A program made the translations under genes and the position numbers. Below, piece after piece: positions 27,094 to 35,722 of a DNA stretch of 64,000 nt. The DNA is taken from contig NZ_LT615367.1 in the NCBI RefSeq assembly GCF_900095885.1, positions 1,550,001-1,614,000 of the forward strand, in the 5' to 3' direction. The notes under the pieces are model-generated. The model was not told the DNA's origin, made no database searches, and saw only the letters and a program-made list of their open reading frames with translations. The number at the start of each line of letters is the position of its first letter. Positions within the stretch are counted from its first letter, which is position 1. Source of the DNA: Dickeya aquatica (lineage in GTDB: Bacteria > Pseudomonadota > Gammaproteobacteria > Enterobacterales > Enterobacteriaceae).

Positions 27094-28617
27094 ATGATGA
27101 GCAACATGATAGAAGCACTGCAACAGCAGTATGCGCGACTGGACCACCTGCGCCCGTTTACGGGGGCGAACAGCGCCACGCCGTGGCTGGACGACCTGAC
27201 GGCGAAGCACGAGCGCAAGCTGTGTGCCGGCCTGGAAGAGGCGGTACGCAAGAGCGGGCTGCAGGACGGGATGACGATTTCGTTCCACCACGCGTTCCGC
27301 GAAGGGGACAAGGTGATAAACCGGGTGGTGGAGACGCTGGCGCAGATGGGGTTTAAAAACCTGACGCTGGCGTCGAGCTCGCTGATGACCTGCAACGCGC
27401 CGCTGATAGAGCACATCCGCAACGGCGTCATCACCCGTATCTACACCTCGGGGATGCGCGGCAGGCTGGCGGACGCGATATCGCACGGTCTGATGGCGGA
27501 GCCGGTGCACATCCACTCGCACGGCGGGCGGGTGCACCTGCTGCAAAGCGGGGAACTGAAGATAGACGTGGCGTTTCTCGGGGTGCCGGCGAGCGACGAG
27601 TTCGGCAATGCCAACGGCACGGCGGGGACATCGCGCTGCGGGTCGCTGGGGTATGCGATGGTGGACGCGCAGTATGCGAAGACGGTGGTGCTGCTGACGG
27701 AGAGTCTGGTGCCGTTCCCGAACCTGCCGGCGAGCATCGTGCAGGACCAGGTGGATTTTGTGGTGCCGGTGGACGAAGTGGGCGACCCGGCGAAAATCAG
27801 CGTGGGGGCGGCGCGCGTGACCAGCAACCCGCGCGAGCTGCTGATAGCGCGGCGGGCGGCGGACGTTATCGAGCACTCGGGGTACTTTAAGCACGGCTTC
27901 TCGATGCAGACCGGCTCGGGGGCGGCCTCGACGGCGTGCACGCGTTTTCTGGAAGAGCGAATGCAGAAGCAGGGCGTGGTGGCGCGGTTTGCGCTGGGCG
28001 GCATCACCGGGAGTCTGGTGGATTTGCACGAGAAGGGGCTGATAGAGACGCTGCTGGACACGCAGTGCTTTGACGCGAACGCGGCGGCATCGCTGGCGAA
28101 GAACCCGCAGCACGTGGAAATCTCGACCAACGTGTACGCGAACCCGAGTGCGAAGGCGGCGTGCTGCGACCAGCTGGACGTGGTGATATTGAGTGCGCTG
28201 GAAATCGACACGCAGTTCAACGTGAATGTCATCACCGGGTCGGACGGGGTGATGCGCGGGGCGTCGGGCGGTCACTGTGACGTGGCGACGGCGGCGAACC
28301 TGACGATAGTGGTGGCGCCGCTGATACGCAGCCGCATTCCGACGGTGGTGCGTCAGGTGACGACGTGCGTGACGCCGGGCAGCGCGATAGACGTGCTGGT
28401 GACGGACCACGGCATAGCGGTGAACCCGCTGCGCCCGGAGGTGGCGGCACGGCTGACGGCGGCGGGCCTGAGCGTGATGTCGATTGACGAGCTGTACCAG
28501 CGTGCGGTGGCGCTGGCGGGTGAGCCGAAGGCGATTGAGTTCCACGAGCGCATCGTGGGGGTGATCCGCTACCGTGACGGCAGCGTGATTGACGTGGTGC
28601 GTCAGGTAAAGGACTGA
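27094..28617 (+). CDS. citF: Citrate lyase alpha subunit CitF (citrate-ACP transferase)
   Basis: A 507-residue CoA-transferase-fold subunit that exchanges acetyl for citryl on the CitD arm. Expected segments are present: GMTISFHHAFREGDKVINRVVE near residue 50, VTRIYTSGMRGRLADAIS-like text, HIHSHGGRVHL and TGSDGVMRGASGGHCD in the C-terminal half. Length is as usual for CitF (about 505-510). Two adjacent ATGs open it, after GACAGGA. Together with CitD and CitE it forms the full lyase. Confidence 0.95.
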   Translation: MMSNMIEALQQQYARLDHLRPFTGANSATPWLDDLTAKHERKLCAGLEEAVRKSGLQDGMTISFHHAFREGDKVINRVVETLAQMGFKNLTLASSSLMTCNAPLIEHIRNGVITRIYTSGMRGRLADAISHGLMAEPVHIHSHGGRVHLLQSGELKIDVAFLGVPASDEFGNANGTAGTSRCGSLGYAMVDAQYAKTVVLLTESLVPFPNLPASIVQDQVDFVVPVDEVGDPAKISVGAARVTSNPRELLIARRAADVIEHSGYFKHGFSMQTGSGAASTACTRFLEERMQKQGVVARFALGGITGSLVDLHEKGLIETLLDTQCFDANAAASLAKNPQHVEISTNVYANPSAKAACCDQLDVVILSALEIDTQFNVNVITGSDGVMRGASGGHCDVATAANLTIVVAPLIRSRIPTVVRQVTTCVTPGSAIDVLVTDHGIAVNPLRPEVAARLTAAGLSVMSIDELYQRAVALAGEPKAIEFHERIVGVIRYRDGSVIDVVRQVKD

Positions 28618-28657
28618 GCCCAGGCGTATGAGTGAAACGATGCGACTTCACCCCCAG

Positions 28658-28704
28658 AACCAGAGATGAAAACCAGAGATAAACCCAGAAATGAAAACCA
28701 GAGC
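28658..28704 (+). repeat. Tandem 12-13-bp repeat between citF and citG
   Basis: Three and a half units with consensus AACCAGAGATGAA start at 28658, 28671, 28683 and 28696. Each full unit except the second contains ATG, and the citG start codon at 28691 lies inside the third. Loss or gain of a unit would move the start region of citG. Confidence 0.7.
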
Positions 28705-29596
28705 AAGCGCAGCGGTGATGGCGGGTTTGACGGTCGCTGAGGCGCTGACCGGCGGTGTGAATGAACCGGGCGGGCTGCCGGACATCCACCAGCGGGTGGT
28801 GGCGGCGCTGACGCACGAGGTGCAACTGACGCCAAAACCGGGGCTGGTGGATGGTGCCAACAGCGGGTCACACCGCGACATGGACATGGGCACGTTCGAG
28901 GCGAGCATTGCGGCGCTGTCGCCGTGGTTTGCACGCTTTACCGCCGCAGGCTGGCAGCATCGCCACCTGCCGCTGGCGCAACTGCTGGCGCGGGTGCGCC
29001 CGGTGGGGCTGGCGGCGGAGCAGGCGATGCACGCGGCAACGGGCGGGGTGAACACGCACAAGGGCGGCATTTTTGCCTTTGGTCTGGTGTGCAGCGCGGC
29101 GGGCTGGCTGGCAGGACGCGGCGAGCGCCTGAGCCGCGCATCGCTGTGTGCAAGCGTGGCGCAGATGAGCGCGGGGCTGGTGGAAACGGAGCTGGCCGGT
29201 GGTGCGCTGGCGGTGACGGCGGGTGAGCGGTTGTACCGCGAGCTCGGGCTGACGGGGGCGCGGGGTGAGGCGGCGAGCGGCTTTGCCACGGTGCGGCGCT
29301 ACAGCCTGCCGGCGTATCTGGCGGCGCGTGCGCGGGGTGTGGCGGAGCGCGAGGCACTGCTGCACACGCTGGTGGTGCTGATGGCGCACAACCGGGATAC
29401 CAACGTGGTGTCGCGCGGCGGGCTGGCGGGGTTGTCGCTGGTGCAGCGTCTGGCGCGGGAGCAGTTATCCGCCGGGGTGACGGTGGCGGGGCTTGAGGCG
29501 ATGGACAGGATACTGATTGCGCAAAACCTGAGCCCGGGCGGCAGTGCCGACCTGCTGGCGCTCACCTGGCTGCTGGCCGGTTATCCGGCGCTGTAA
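28691..29596 (+). CDS. citG: Triphosphoribosyl-dephospho-CoA synthase CitG
   Basis: A 301-residue enzyme that makes the citrate lyase prosthetic-group precursor from dephospho-CoA and ATP. Diagnostic segments are TPKPGLVDGANSGSHRDMD near residue 51, GGVNTHKGGIFAFG near residue 118 and AHNRDTNVVSRGG near residue 236. No clear ribosome site precedes ATG 28691, which sits in a tandem repeat; an ATG at 28718 is an alternative that leaves the conserved part intact. It is not fused to CitX, unlike some enterobacterial CitXG proteins. It is the last gene of the GC-rich block. Confidence 0.92.
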   Translation: MKTRASAAVMAGLTVAEALTGGVNEPGGLPDIHQRVVAALTHEVQLTPKPGLVDGANSGSHRDMDMGTFEASIAALSPWFARFTAAGWQHRHLPLAQLLARVRPVGLAAEQAMHAATGGVNTHKGGIFAFGLVCSAAGWLAGRGERLSRASLCASVAQMSAGLVETELAGGALAVTAGERLYRELGLTGARGEAASGFATVRRYSLPAYLAARARGVAEREALLHTLVVLMAHNRDTNVVSRGGLAGLSLVQRLAREQLSAGVTVAGLEAMDRILIAQNLSPGGSADLLALTWLLAGYPAL

Positions 29597-29715
29597 TACC
29601 GGTTGCAGCGGCGGAAATAGCGGCGGTTATTATTTTAATGCGCTAAAGCCAAATCAATTTTTATTTTCTTAACGTCTATTTGCATTAATTACTATCGCGA
29701 TGGTAAGGAGCTGTC

Positions 29716-32316
29716 ATGTTAGAACATTATTACGCCCATATGGCTGAACGACGTGAAATGGGCATTCCGCCTAAACCTTTAACTGCCGAACAGGCTACGG
29801 CCTTGGTTACACGGCTGGGCGCTAAAGAAAATCAGACGGCTGCGGATATTCCGGCATGGCTCGATTTACTCACTTATCATATTTCTCCCGGTGTGGATGA
29901 TGCCGCGAAAATTAAAGCCGACTTTCTGGGGGAATTGTGCGCGGGGATATTACCGGTGGCGGCGCTTTCTCCGCTTGCGGCTATTCGTTTATTGGCAACG
30001 ATGCAGGGTGGCTATAATATTCAGCCATTAATTGATGCGCTGGATAATTATGCGCTGGCCGAGGAAGCGGTAAAGGCACTGAGTCATACGCTGCTGATAT
30101 TTGATTATTTTGGTGAGATTGAAAAGAAAGCCGGGCAGGGGAATGTTGCTGCACAGCGGGTATTACAGTCCTGGGCCGAGGCCGAATGGTTTAGCGCCCG
30201 TGCGGCGCTGGCGGAAAAAATCACGCTGACGGTATTTAACGTGGCGGGGGAAACCAATACTGATGACCTGTCACCGGCACCGGAAGCCTGGTCACGCCCG
30301 GATATTCCGCTGCATGCGCAGTGTATGTTGAGCGTGCCGCGCGATGGCGTGACGCCGGATAAACCGGGGGCTATCGGCCCGATGACGCAAATGCAGGCCC
30401 TGAAAGCGCAGGGCTATCCGCTGGTGTATGTCGGCGATGTGGTCGGCACCGGGTCATCGCGCAAATCGGCCACCAACTCCATTTTGTGGCACATCGGGCA
30501 GGATATTCCGTTTGTGCCGAATAAACGCGCCGGTGGCGTGGTGCTGGCCGGGAAAATCGCGCCGATTTTCTTTAACACGCTGGAAGACTCCGGGGCGCTG
30601 CCGATAGAAATGGACGTCAGCGCGCTGTCAACCGGCGAGGTGATTGATGTCTATCCCTATTTAGGCGAGGTGCGTCGTCACGAGGATGACGCGCTGCTCG
30701 CCCGTTTTAGCCTGAAAACCGAGGTGCTGCTCGATGAAGTGCGCGCCGGTGGCCGTATTGCGCTGATTATTGGCCGCAGCCTGACGGCGCGCGCGCGCCA
30801 GTCGCTGGGCCTTGCGCAAAGCACGCTATTTCGCCTGCCGAAAGCGCCTGCCGAGTCATCACGCGGCTACACGCTGGCGCAGAAAATCGTCGGTAAAGCC
30901 TGTGGAGTGGCCGGTGTGCGCCCGGGGCAGTATTGCGAGCCGCGCATGACCACGGTGGGCTCGCAGGATACCACCGGCGGCATGACGCGCGATGAGCTGA
31001 AAGGTTTGGCCTGCCTGCACTTCTCCGCCGATCTGGTGATGCAGTCGTTCTGCCACACCTCGGCGTACCCGAAACCGGTTGACGTCAATCTGCATAAGAC
31101 CCTGCCGGACTTCATCACCCGGCGCAACGGCGTGTCGCTGCGCCCGGGCGATGGCATCATCCACTCCTGGCTTAACCGCATGCTGGTGCCGGATACCGTT
31201 GGCACCGGTGCCGATTCCCACACCCGCTTCCCGATTGGCCTGTCGTTCCCCGGCGGTTCAGGGCTGGTGGCGTTCGCGGCGGCCACCGGCATCATGCCGC
31301 TGGACATGCCGGAGTCGGTGCTGGTGCGCTTTAACGGGCAGATGCAGCCGGGCATTACGCTGCGTGATCTAGTCCATGCCATCCCTTATTTTGCTATCCG
31401 GCAAGGGCTGTTGACGGTCGCCAAGCAGGGTAAGAAAAACATCTTCTCCGGTCGCATTCTGGAAATTGAGGGTCTGGCGGGGTTAAGCGTCGAGCAGGCG
31501 TTTGAACTGGCGGATGCCTCGGCCGAGCGCTCGGCGGCGGCCTGTACCATTAAGCTCGAACAGGCGGAAGTGGAAACTTATTTGCGCTCGAACGTGGCAT
31601 TGCTGCGCACCCTGCTAGCAGAGGGCTATCAGGATGCGCCGACGCTGGCGCGGCGTATTGAGCGCATGGAGCAGTGGCTGGATGACCCGCAGTTGCTGGA
31701 AGCCGACACCGACGCCGACTATGCCGCCGTTATCGAGATCGATCTGGCAACCATCCGTGAGCCGATCCTGTGTGTGCCCAATGACCCGGATGACGTGAAA
31801 ACGCTGTCGGAGGTGGCGGGAAACCGCATCGACGAGGTGTTTATCGGCTCATGCATGACCCATATCGGCCATTTTCGCGCCGCCGGGAAACTGATGTCGC
31901 AACATCAGGGCGATACCGAAGCCCGGCTCTGGCTGGCTCCGCCCACCCGCATGGATGCGCAGCAGCTCAGCGATGAGGGCTATTTCAGCCAGTTTATTCA
32001 ATCCGGTGTGCGCATTGAACCGGCGGGGTGTTCGCTGTGCATGGGCAATCAGGCACGCGTCAGGCCGGGTAGCCAGGTGGTGTCCACTTCGACGCGTAAC
32101 TTCCCGCATCGTCTGGGGACGGACGCCCGCGTCTATCTCGCTTCGGCTGAATTAAGTACCGTCGCGGCGATACTGGGCCGCTTGCCGACGGCGGCGGAAT
32201 ATCAGCAGCAGGTGGCTATCTTGTCGTCATCTGCGCCAGCGATTTACCGCTATTTGGATTTTGCCGCACCGGTTGACCCGGCGGCAGTAAAACGCATTCC
32301 GGTACAGTCAGTGTGA
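29716..32316 (+). CDS. acnB: Bifunctional aconitase AcnB-type
   Basis: An 866-residue aconitate hydratase B, the family's normal length (E. coli 865). Cluster ligands are C713 (IGSCMTHIG), C772 and C775 (GCSLCMGNQ), each three positions later than in E. coli. The N-terminal HEAT-like domain, the swivelling domain (VYVGDVVGTGSSRKSATNS) and VGTGADSHTRFPIGLSFPGGS are all present. It interconverts citrate, cis-aconitate and isocitrate. GGTAAGGAG lies before the ATG. Position after citG suggests it feeds aconitate into citrate for the lyase; it may be a second copy beside a housekeeping acnB elsewhere, which the window cannot show. Codon use is less GC-rich than in the cit block, especially at its 5' end. 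Confidence 0.92.
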   Translation: MLEHYYAHMAERREMGIPPKPLTAEQATALVTRLGAKENQTAADIPAWLDLLTYHISPGVDDAAKIKADFLGELCAGILPVAALSPLAAIRLLATMQGGYNIQPLIDALDNYALAEEAVKALSHTLLIFDYFGEIEKKAGQGNVAAQRVLQSWAEAEWFSARAALAEKITLTVFNVAGETNTDDLSPAPEAWSRPDIPLHAQCMLSVPRDGVTPDKPGAIGPMTQMQALKAQGYPLVYVGDVVGTGSSRKSATNSILWHIGQDIPFVPNKRAGGVVLAGKIAPIFFNTLEDSGALPIEMDVSALSTGEVIDVYPYLGEVRRHEDDALLARFSLKTEVLLDEVRAGGRIALIIGRSLTARARQSLGLAQSTLFRLPKAPAESSRGYTLAQKIVGKACGVAGVRPGQYCEPRMTTVGSQDTTGGMTRDELKGLACLHFSADLVMQSFCHTSAYPKPVDVNLHKTLPDFITRRNGVSLRPGDGIIHSWLNRMLVPDTVGTGADSHTRFPIGLSFPGGSGLVAFAAATGIMPLDMPESVLVRFNGQMQPGITLRDLVHAIPYFAIRQGLLTVAKQGKKNIFSGRILEIEGLAGLSVEQAFELADASAERSAAACTIKLEQAEVETYLRSNVALLRTLLAEGYQDAPTLARRIERMEQWLDDPQLLEADTDADYAAVIEIDLATIREPILCVPNDPDDVKTLSEVAGNRIDEVFIGSCMTHIGHFRAAGKLMSQHQGDTEARLWLAPPTRMDAQQLSDEGYFSQFIQSGVRIEPAGCSLCMGNQARVRPGSQVVSTSTRNFPHRLGTDARVYLASAELSTVAAILGRLPTAAEYQQQVAILSSSAPAIYRYLDFAAPVDPAAVKRIPVQSV

Positions 32317-32661
32317 TGTGAATGGCCCGCACAGGGTGAGTACGGGCCAACGCCGATCGTCCTGAATTGTTAAATTTGGGTAGCCACAGGTTACGCAAAT
32401 GGGTAACGGCGATACGACGTTGACGAGCGTATCGCCCCATCATCGCCCGCAGGGCAAAAGACAACATGACGAGATGTTGATTAAATCAACACACTTAGCG
32501 CTGTGTATTTAGATGTATAGCGAAAATTCAAGCGCCAATACCCATAAAGGGGGTGAATAGACGATTAAAACTGTAATTATTGATTTTGCTCAAAATCTCC
32601 TCGTGGCGTGTTGTTAGATTTCCCGCAACAAAAAAGACACATAAAATTTATAGGGAAAAGC
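32317..32661. other. Intergenic region upstream of formate dehydrogenase
   Basis: 345 bases without a gene. TGGCCCG (32323-32329) pairs with CGGGCCA (32343-32349), a stem just after acnB that may end its transcript. A palindrome TTGATTAAATCAA near 32474 resembles an FNR box but its spacer is one base short. A better FNR-like site lies at 32580-32593. The rest shows nothing recognisable. Confidence 0.5.
32580..32593 (+). promoter_or_regulatory. FNR-like site upstream of fdoG
   Basis: TTGAT-TTTG-CTCAA has the FNR spacing (TTGAT-N4-ATCAA) with one mismatch and lies 68 bases before the fdoG ATG. Anaerobic activation by FNR is known for E. coli fdnGHI, which makes the site plausible. A promoter cannot be placed with certainty. 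Confidence 0.4.
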
Positions 32662-35600
32662 ATGCAGGTTAATCGAAGGGGCTTTTTTAAAGTCTGCGCC
32701 GGGGGAATGGCGGGCACCACGCTCGCGGTATTAGGGTTTGCCCCCACAGAGGCGATGGCTTCTGTGCGTCAATACAAATTGCTGCGCTCAAAAGAAACAC
32801 GCAATAACTGCACTTACTGTTCTGTTGGCTGCGGGCTGTTGATGTACAGCCTGGGCGACGGGGCAAAAAACGCCAAACCCGCCATTTTTCATATTGAAGG
32901 CGACCCGGATCATCCGGTCAGCCGTGGCTCGTTGTGCCCGAAAGGGGCCGGGCTGGTGGACTACATTCACAGCGAAGGCCGCCTGAAATACCCGCAATAC
33001 CGTGCGCCGGGTTCGGACAAATGGCAGCGCATCAGCTGGGAAGACGCTATCGAGCGCATCGCCCGGCTGATGAAAAAAGACCGTGATGCCAATTTCGAGC
33101 GCGTCAACGCCAAAGGCACGCTGGTTAACCGCTGGCTGACCACCGGCATGCTGTGTTCCTCTGCCGCCAGTAATGAAACCGGCATTCTCGACCAGAAATT
33201 CGCCCGTTCGCTGGGCATGGTCGCCATCGACTGTCAGGCGCGCCTGTGCCACGGCCCGACCGTTGCCGCGCTGGCACCGACCTTTGGCCGTGGCGCGATG
33301 ACCAACAACTGGGTGGACATCAAAAACGCCAACGTGATCATCGTGATGGGCGGCAACGCTGCGGAAGCGCACCCGGTCGGTTTCAAATGGGCGGTGGAAG
33401 CCAAAACCCACAACGACGCCAAACTGATCGTGGTTGACCCGCGTTTTAACCGCTCTGCCGCTGTCGCCGATTTGTATGCGCCGATCCGCGCCGGGTCAGA
33501 CGCCGCGTTCCTGCTCGGTATCGTCAACTATTTGATTACCCACGATAAGATTCACCACGAGTATGTGAAGTCCTACACCAGCGCCAGCCTGATCGTGCGT
33601 GAGGACTTCAGCTTCGACGACGGGCTGTTCAGCGGTTATAACAGCCAGACGCACCAGTATGACAAGAGCAGCTGGCAGTATGAGCTGGGCGCAGACGGTT
33701 TCGCCAAACGCGACATGACGCTGAGCCACCCGCGCTGCGTGTGGAACCTGCTGAAAAAGCACGTCTCCCGCTACACGCCGGAGATGGTGACGTCACTGTG
33801 CGGCACACCGGCGAAAGCCTATGAAGAGATTTGCCAGTCGCTGGCGGAAACCTGTGTTGCCAACAAAACCGCGACCTTCATGTACGCGCTGGGCTGGACG
33901 CACCACACCAACGGCGCGCAGATTATCCGCGCGGCGGCGATGATCCAGCTGTTGCTCGGCAACATCGGCATGGCGGGTGGCGGCATCAATGCGCTGCGCG
34001 GCCACTCCAACATTCAGGGCTATACCGATCTCGGGCTGCTGAGTCTCAACCTGCCGGGCTACATGCCGCTGCCATCGGAAAAACAGGGCGACCTGAAAAC
34101 CTACCTTAGCCAGATAACACCGGATGCGCTGCTGGCGGATCAGGTCAATTACTGGAAGAACACGCCGAAATTTTTTATCAGCATGATGAAAAGCTTCTGG
34201 GGCGATAACGCGCAGGCCGCCAACAACTGGGGCTATGACTGGCTGCCGAAGTGGGATCGCAGCTATGACGTGATGGCCCAGACCGAGCTGATGCTGGACG
34301 GCAAAATGAACGGCTACATCGTGCAGGGCTTCAACCCGCTGGCGGCGTTCGCCAACAAGAACAAAGCCACGGCAGCGCTGTCGAAACTGAAATACATGGT
34401 GGTTATCGACCCGCTGGCGACCGAAACCTCCACCTTCTGGCAGAACCACGGCGAATTTAATGACGTCAACCCGGCGGAGATCCAGACCGAAGTGTTCCGC
34501 CTGCCGTCGAGCTGCTTTGCCGAAGAGAACGGTTCTATCGCCAACTCCGGGCGCTGGCTGCAATGGCACTGGGCGGCGGCCGAGCCACCGGCTGAAGCGC
34601 TGCACGACGCGAAAATCCTTGGCCGCCTGATGACGCGCCTGCGTGAGCTGTACCGCGAAGAGGGCGGCGTGTGCCCGGAACCGGTGCTGAACATCAACTG
34701 GAACTATCAAGACCCGGAAGACCCGACGCCGGAAGAAATTGCCCGCGAAGCCAACGGCATGGCGCTGGCGGACGTATTCGACGACAAGGGCAATCTGCTG
34801 CTGAAAAAAGGCCAGCAACTGGCGGACTTCTCGCAGTTGCGCGATGACGGCAGCACCGCCAGTTTCTGCTGGATTTACGCCGGGAGCTGGACTGAAGCGG
34901 GTAATCAGATGGCCAACCGCGACAACACCGACGTCGGCCTTGGCGCTACGCCGGGCTGGGCCTGGTGCTGGCCGCAGAACCGCCGCATCCTGTACAACCG
35001 CGCCTCGGCAGATTTGCAGGGCAAACCCTGGGACAGCAAACGCAAGCTGCTGGAATGGACTGGCCAGAAATGGAAAGGTATTGACGTGCCGGATTTCGCC
35101 GCCACCGTGCCGCCGGGCAAAGACACCATGCCGTTCATCATGCTGCCGGAAGGGGTGGCGCGGCTGTTCTCGCTCGACAAACTGACCGATGGCCCGTTCC
35201 CGGAACACTACGAGCCGATAGAAAGCCCGCTTGATACCAACCCGCTGCACCCGGCGGTGGTGTCGAACCCGGCGGCGCGCCTGTTTGCGCGCGATGCCAA
35301 AACCATGGGCAAGGCGAGCGATTTCCCGTATGTCGCCACCACCTATTCCATCACCGAGCTGTTCCGCCACTGGACCAAGCATGCGCGCATGAACGCCATC
35401 ATCCAGCCGGAGCAGTTTGTCGAAATCGGCGAGAATCTGGCGAAAAGCAAAGGGATTCAGGCGGGCGACATGGTGAAAGTCTCCTGCCAGCGCGGTTACA
35501 TCAAAGCCAAAGCGGTGGTGACGAAGCGCATCAAAACGCTGACCGTGGCCGGAAAAGCGATTGAGACCGTCGGCATCCCCTGTCACTGGGGGTTTGAGGG

Positions 35601-35709
35601 CACAACGCGCAAGGGGTTCCTGGCGAACACCCTGACGCCGAGCGTCGGCGATGCCAACTCGCAAACGCCGGAATACAAGGCGTTTCTGGTCAATGTGGAA
35701 AAGGTGTAA
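32662..35709 (+). CDS. fdoG: Formate dehydrogenase-N/O alpha subunit, cysteine form
   Basis: A 1015-residue molybdenum bis-MGD catalytic subunit that oxidises formate in the periplasm. The N-terminal NRRGFFK is a Tat signal. The [4Fe-4S] ligands are C50, C53, C57 and C92. The active-site position 196 is coded TGC (33247-33249), giving QARLCHGPT where E. coli FdnG and FdoG have selenocysteine. The ATG at 32662, after AGGGAAAAGC, gives the same length as E. coli FdnG; an earlier GTG at 32608 would put 18 residues before the Tat motif. It forms a complex with the next two products. The choice between fdn and fdo naming is not certain. Confidence 0.93.
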   Translation: MQVNRRGFFKVCAGGMAGTTLAVLGFAPTEAMASVRQYKLLRSKETRNNCTYCSVGCGLLMYSLGDGAKNAKPAIFHIEGDPDHPVSRGSLCPKGAGLVDYIHSEGRLKYPQYRAPGSDKWQRISWEDAIERIARLMKKDRDANFERVNAKGTLVNRWLTTGMLCSSAASNETGILDQKFARSLGMVAIDCQARLCHGPTVAALAPTFGRGAMTNNWVDIKNANVIIVMGGNAAEAHPVGFKWAVEAKTHNDAKLIVVDPRFNRSAAVADLYAPIRAGSDAAFLLGIVNYLITHDKIHHEYVKSYTSASLIVREDFSFDDGLFSGYNSQTHQYDKSSWQYELGADGFAKRDMTLSHPRCVWNLLKKHVSRYTPEMVTSLCGTPAKAYEEICQSLAETCVANKTATFMYALGWTHHTNGAQIIRAAAMIQLLLGNIGMAGGGINALRGHSNIQGYTDLGLLSLNLPGYMPLPSEKQGDLKTYLSQITPDALLADQVNYWKNTPKFFISMMKSFWGDNAQAANNWGYDWLPKWDRSYDVMAQTELMLDGKMNGYIVQGFNPLAAFANKNKATAALSKLKYMVVIDPLATETSTFWQNHGEFNDVNPAEIQTEVFRLPSSCFAEENGSIANSGRWLQWHWAAAEPPAEALHDAKILGRLMTRLRELYREEGGVCPEPVLNINWNYQDPEDPTPEEIAREANGMALADVFDDKGNLLLKKGQQLADFSQLRDDGSTASFCWIYAGSWTEAGNQMANRDNTDVGLGATPGWAWCWPQNRRILYNRASADLQGKPWDSKRKLLEWTGQKWKGIDVPDFAATVPPGKDTMPFIMLPEGVARLFSLDKLTDGPFPEHYEPIESPLDTNPLHPAVVSNPAARLFARDAKTMGKASDFPYVATTYSITELFRHWTKHARMNAIIQPEQFVEIGENLAKSKGIQAGDMVKVSCQRGYIKAKAVVTKRIKTLTVAGKAIETVGIPCHWGFEGTTRKGFLANTLTPSVGDANSQTPEYKAFLVNVEKV

Positions 35710-35722
35710 AGGGTAAAACGTT

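Noticed and set aside
26920..28545. 541-codon minus-strand frame opposite citE and citF
   Set aside because: Composition is Arg/His/Val-rich, as expected for the antisense of GC-rich codons; the plus strand has the real citrate lyase genes.
32608..32661. Earlier GTG start for the formate dehydrogenase alpha subunit
   Set aside because: It would place 18 extra residues before the Tat motif; ATG 32662 gives the family length and has a ribosome site.
33793..35664. 623-codon minus-strand frame opposite fdoG
   Set aside because: Antisense shadow of the formate dehydrogenase gene; no start context or known motifs.
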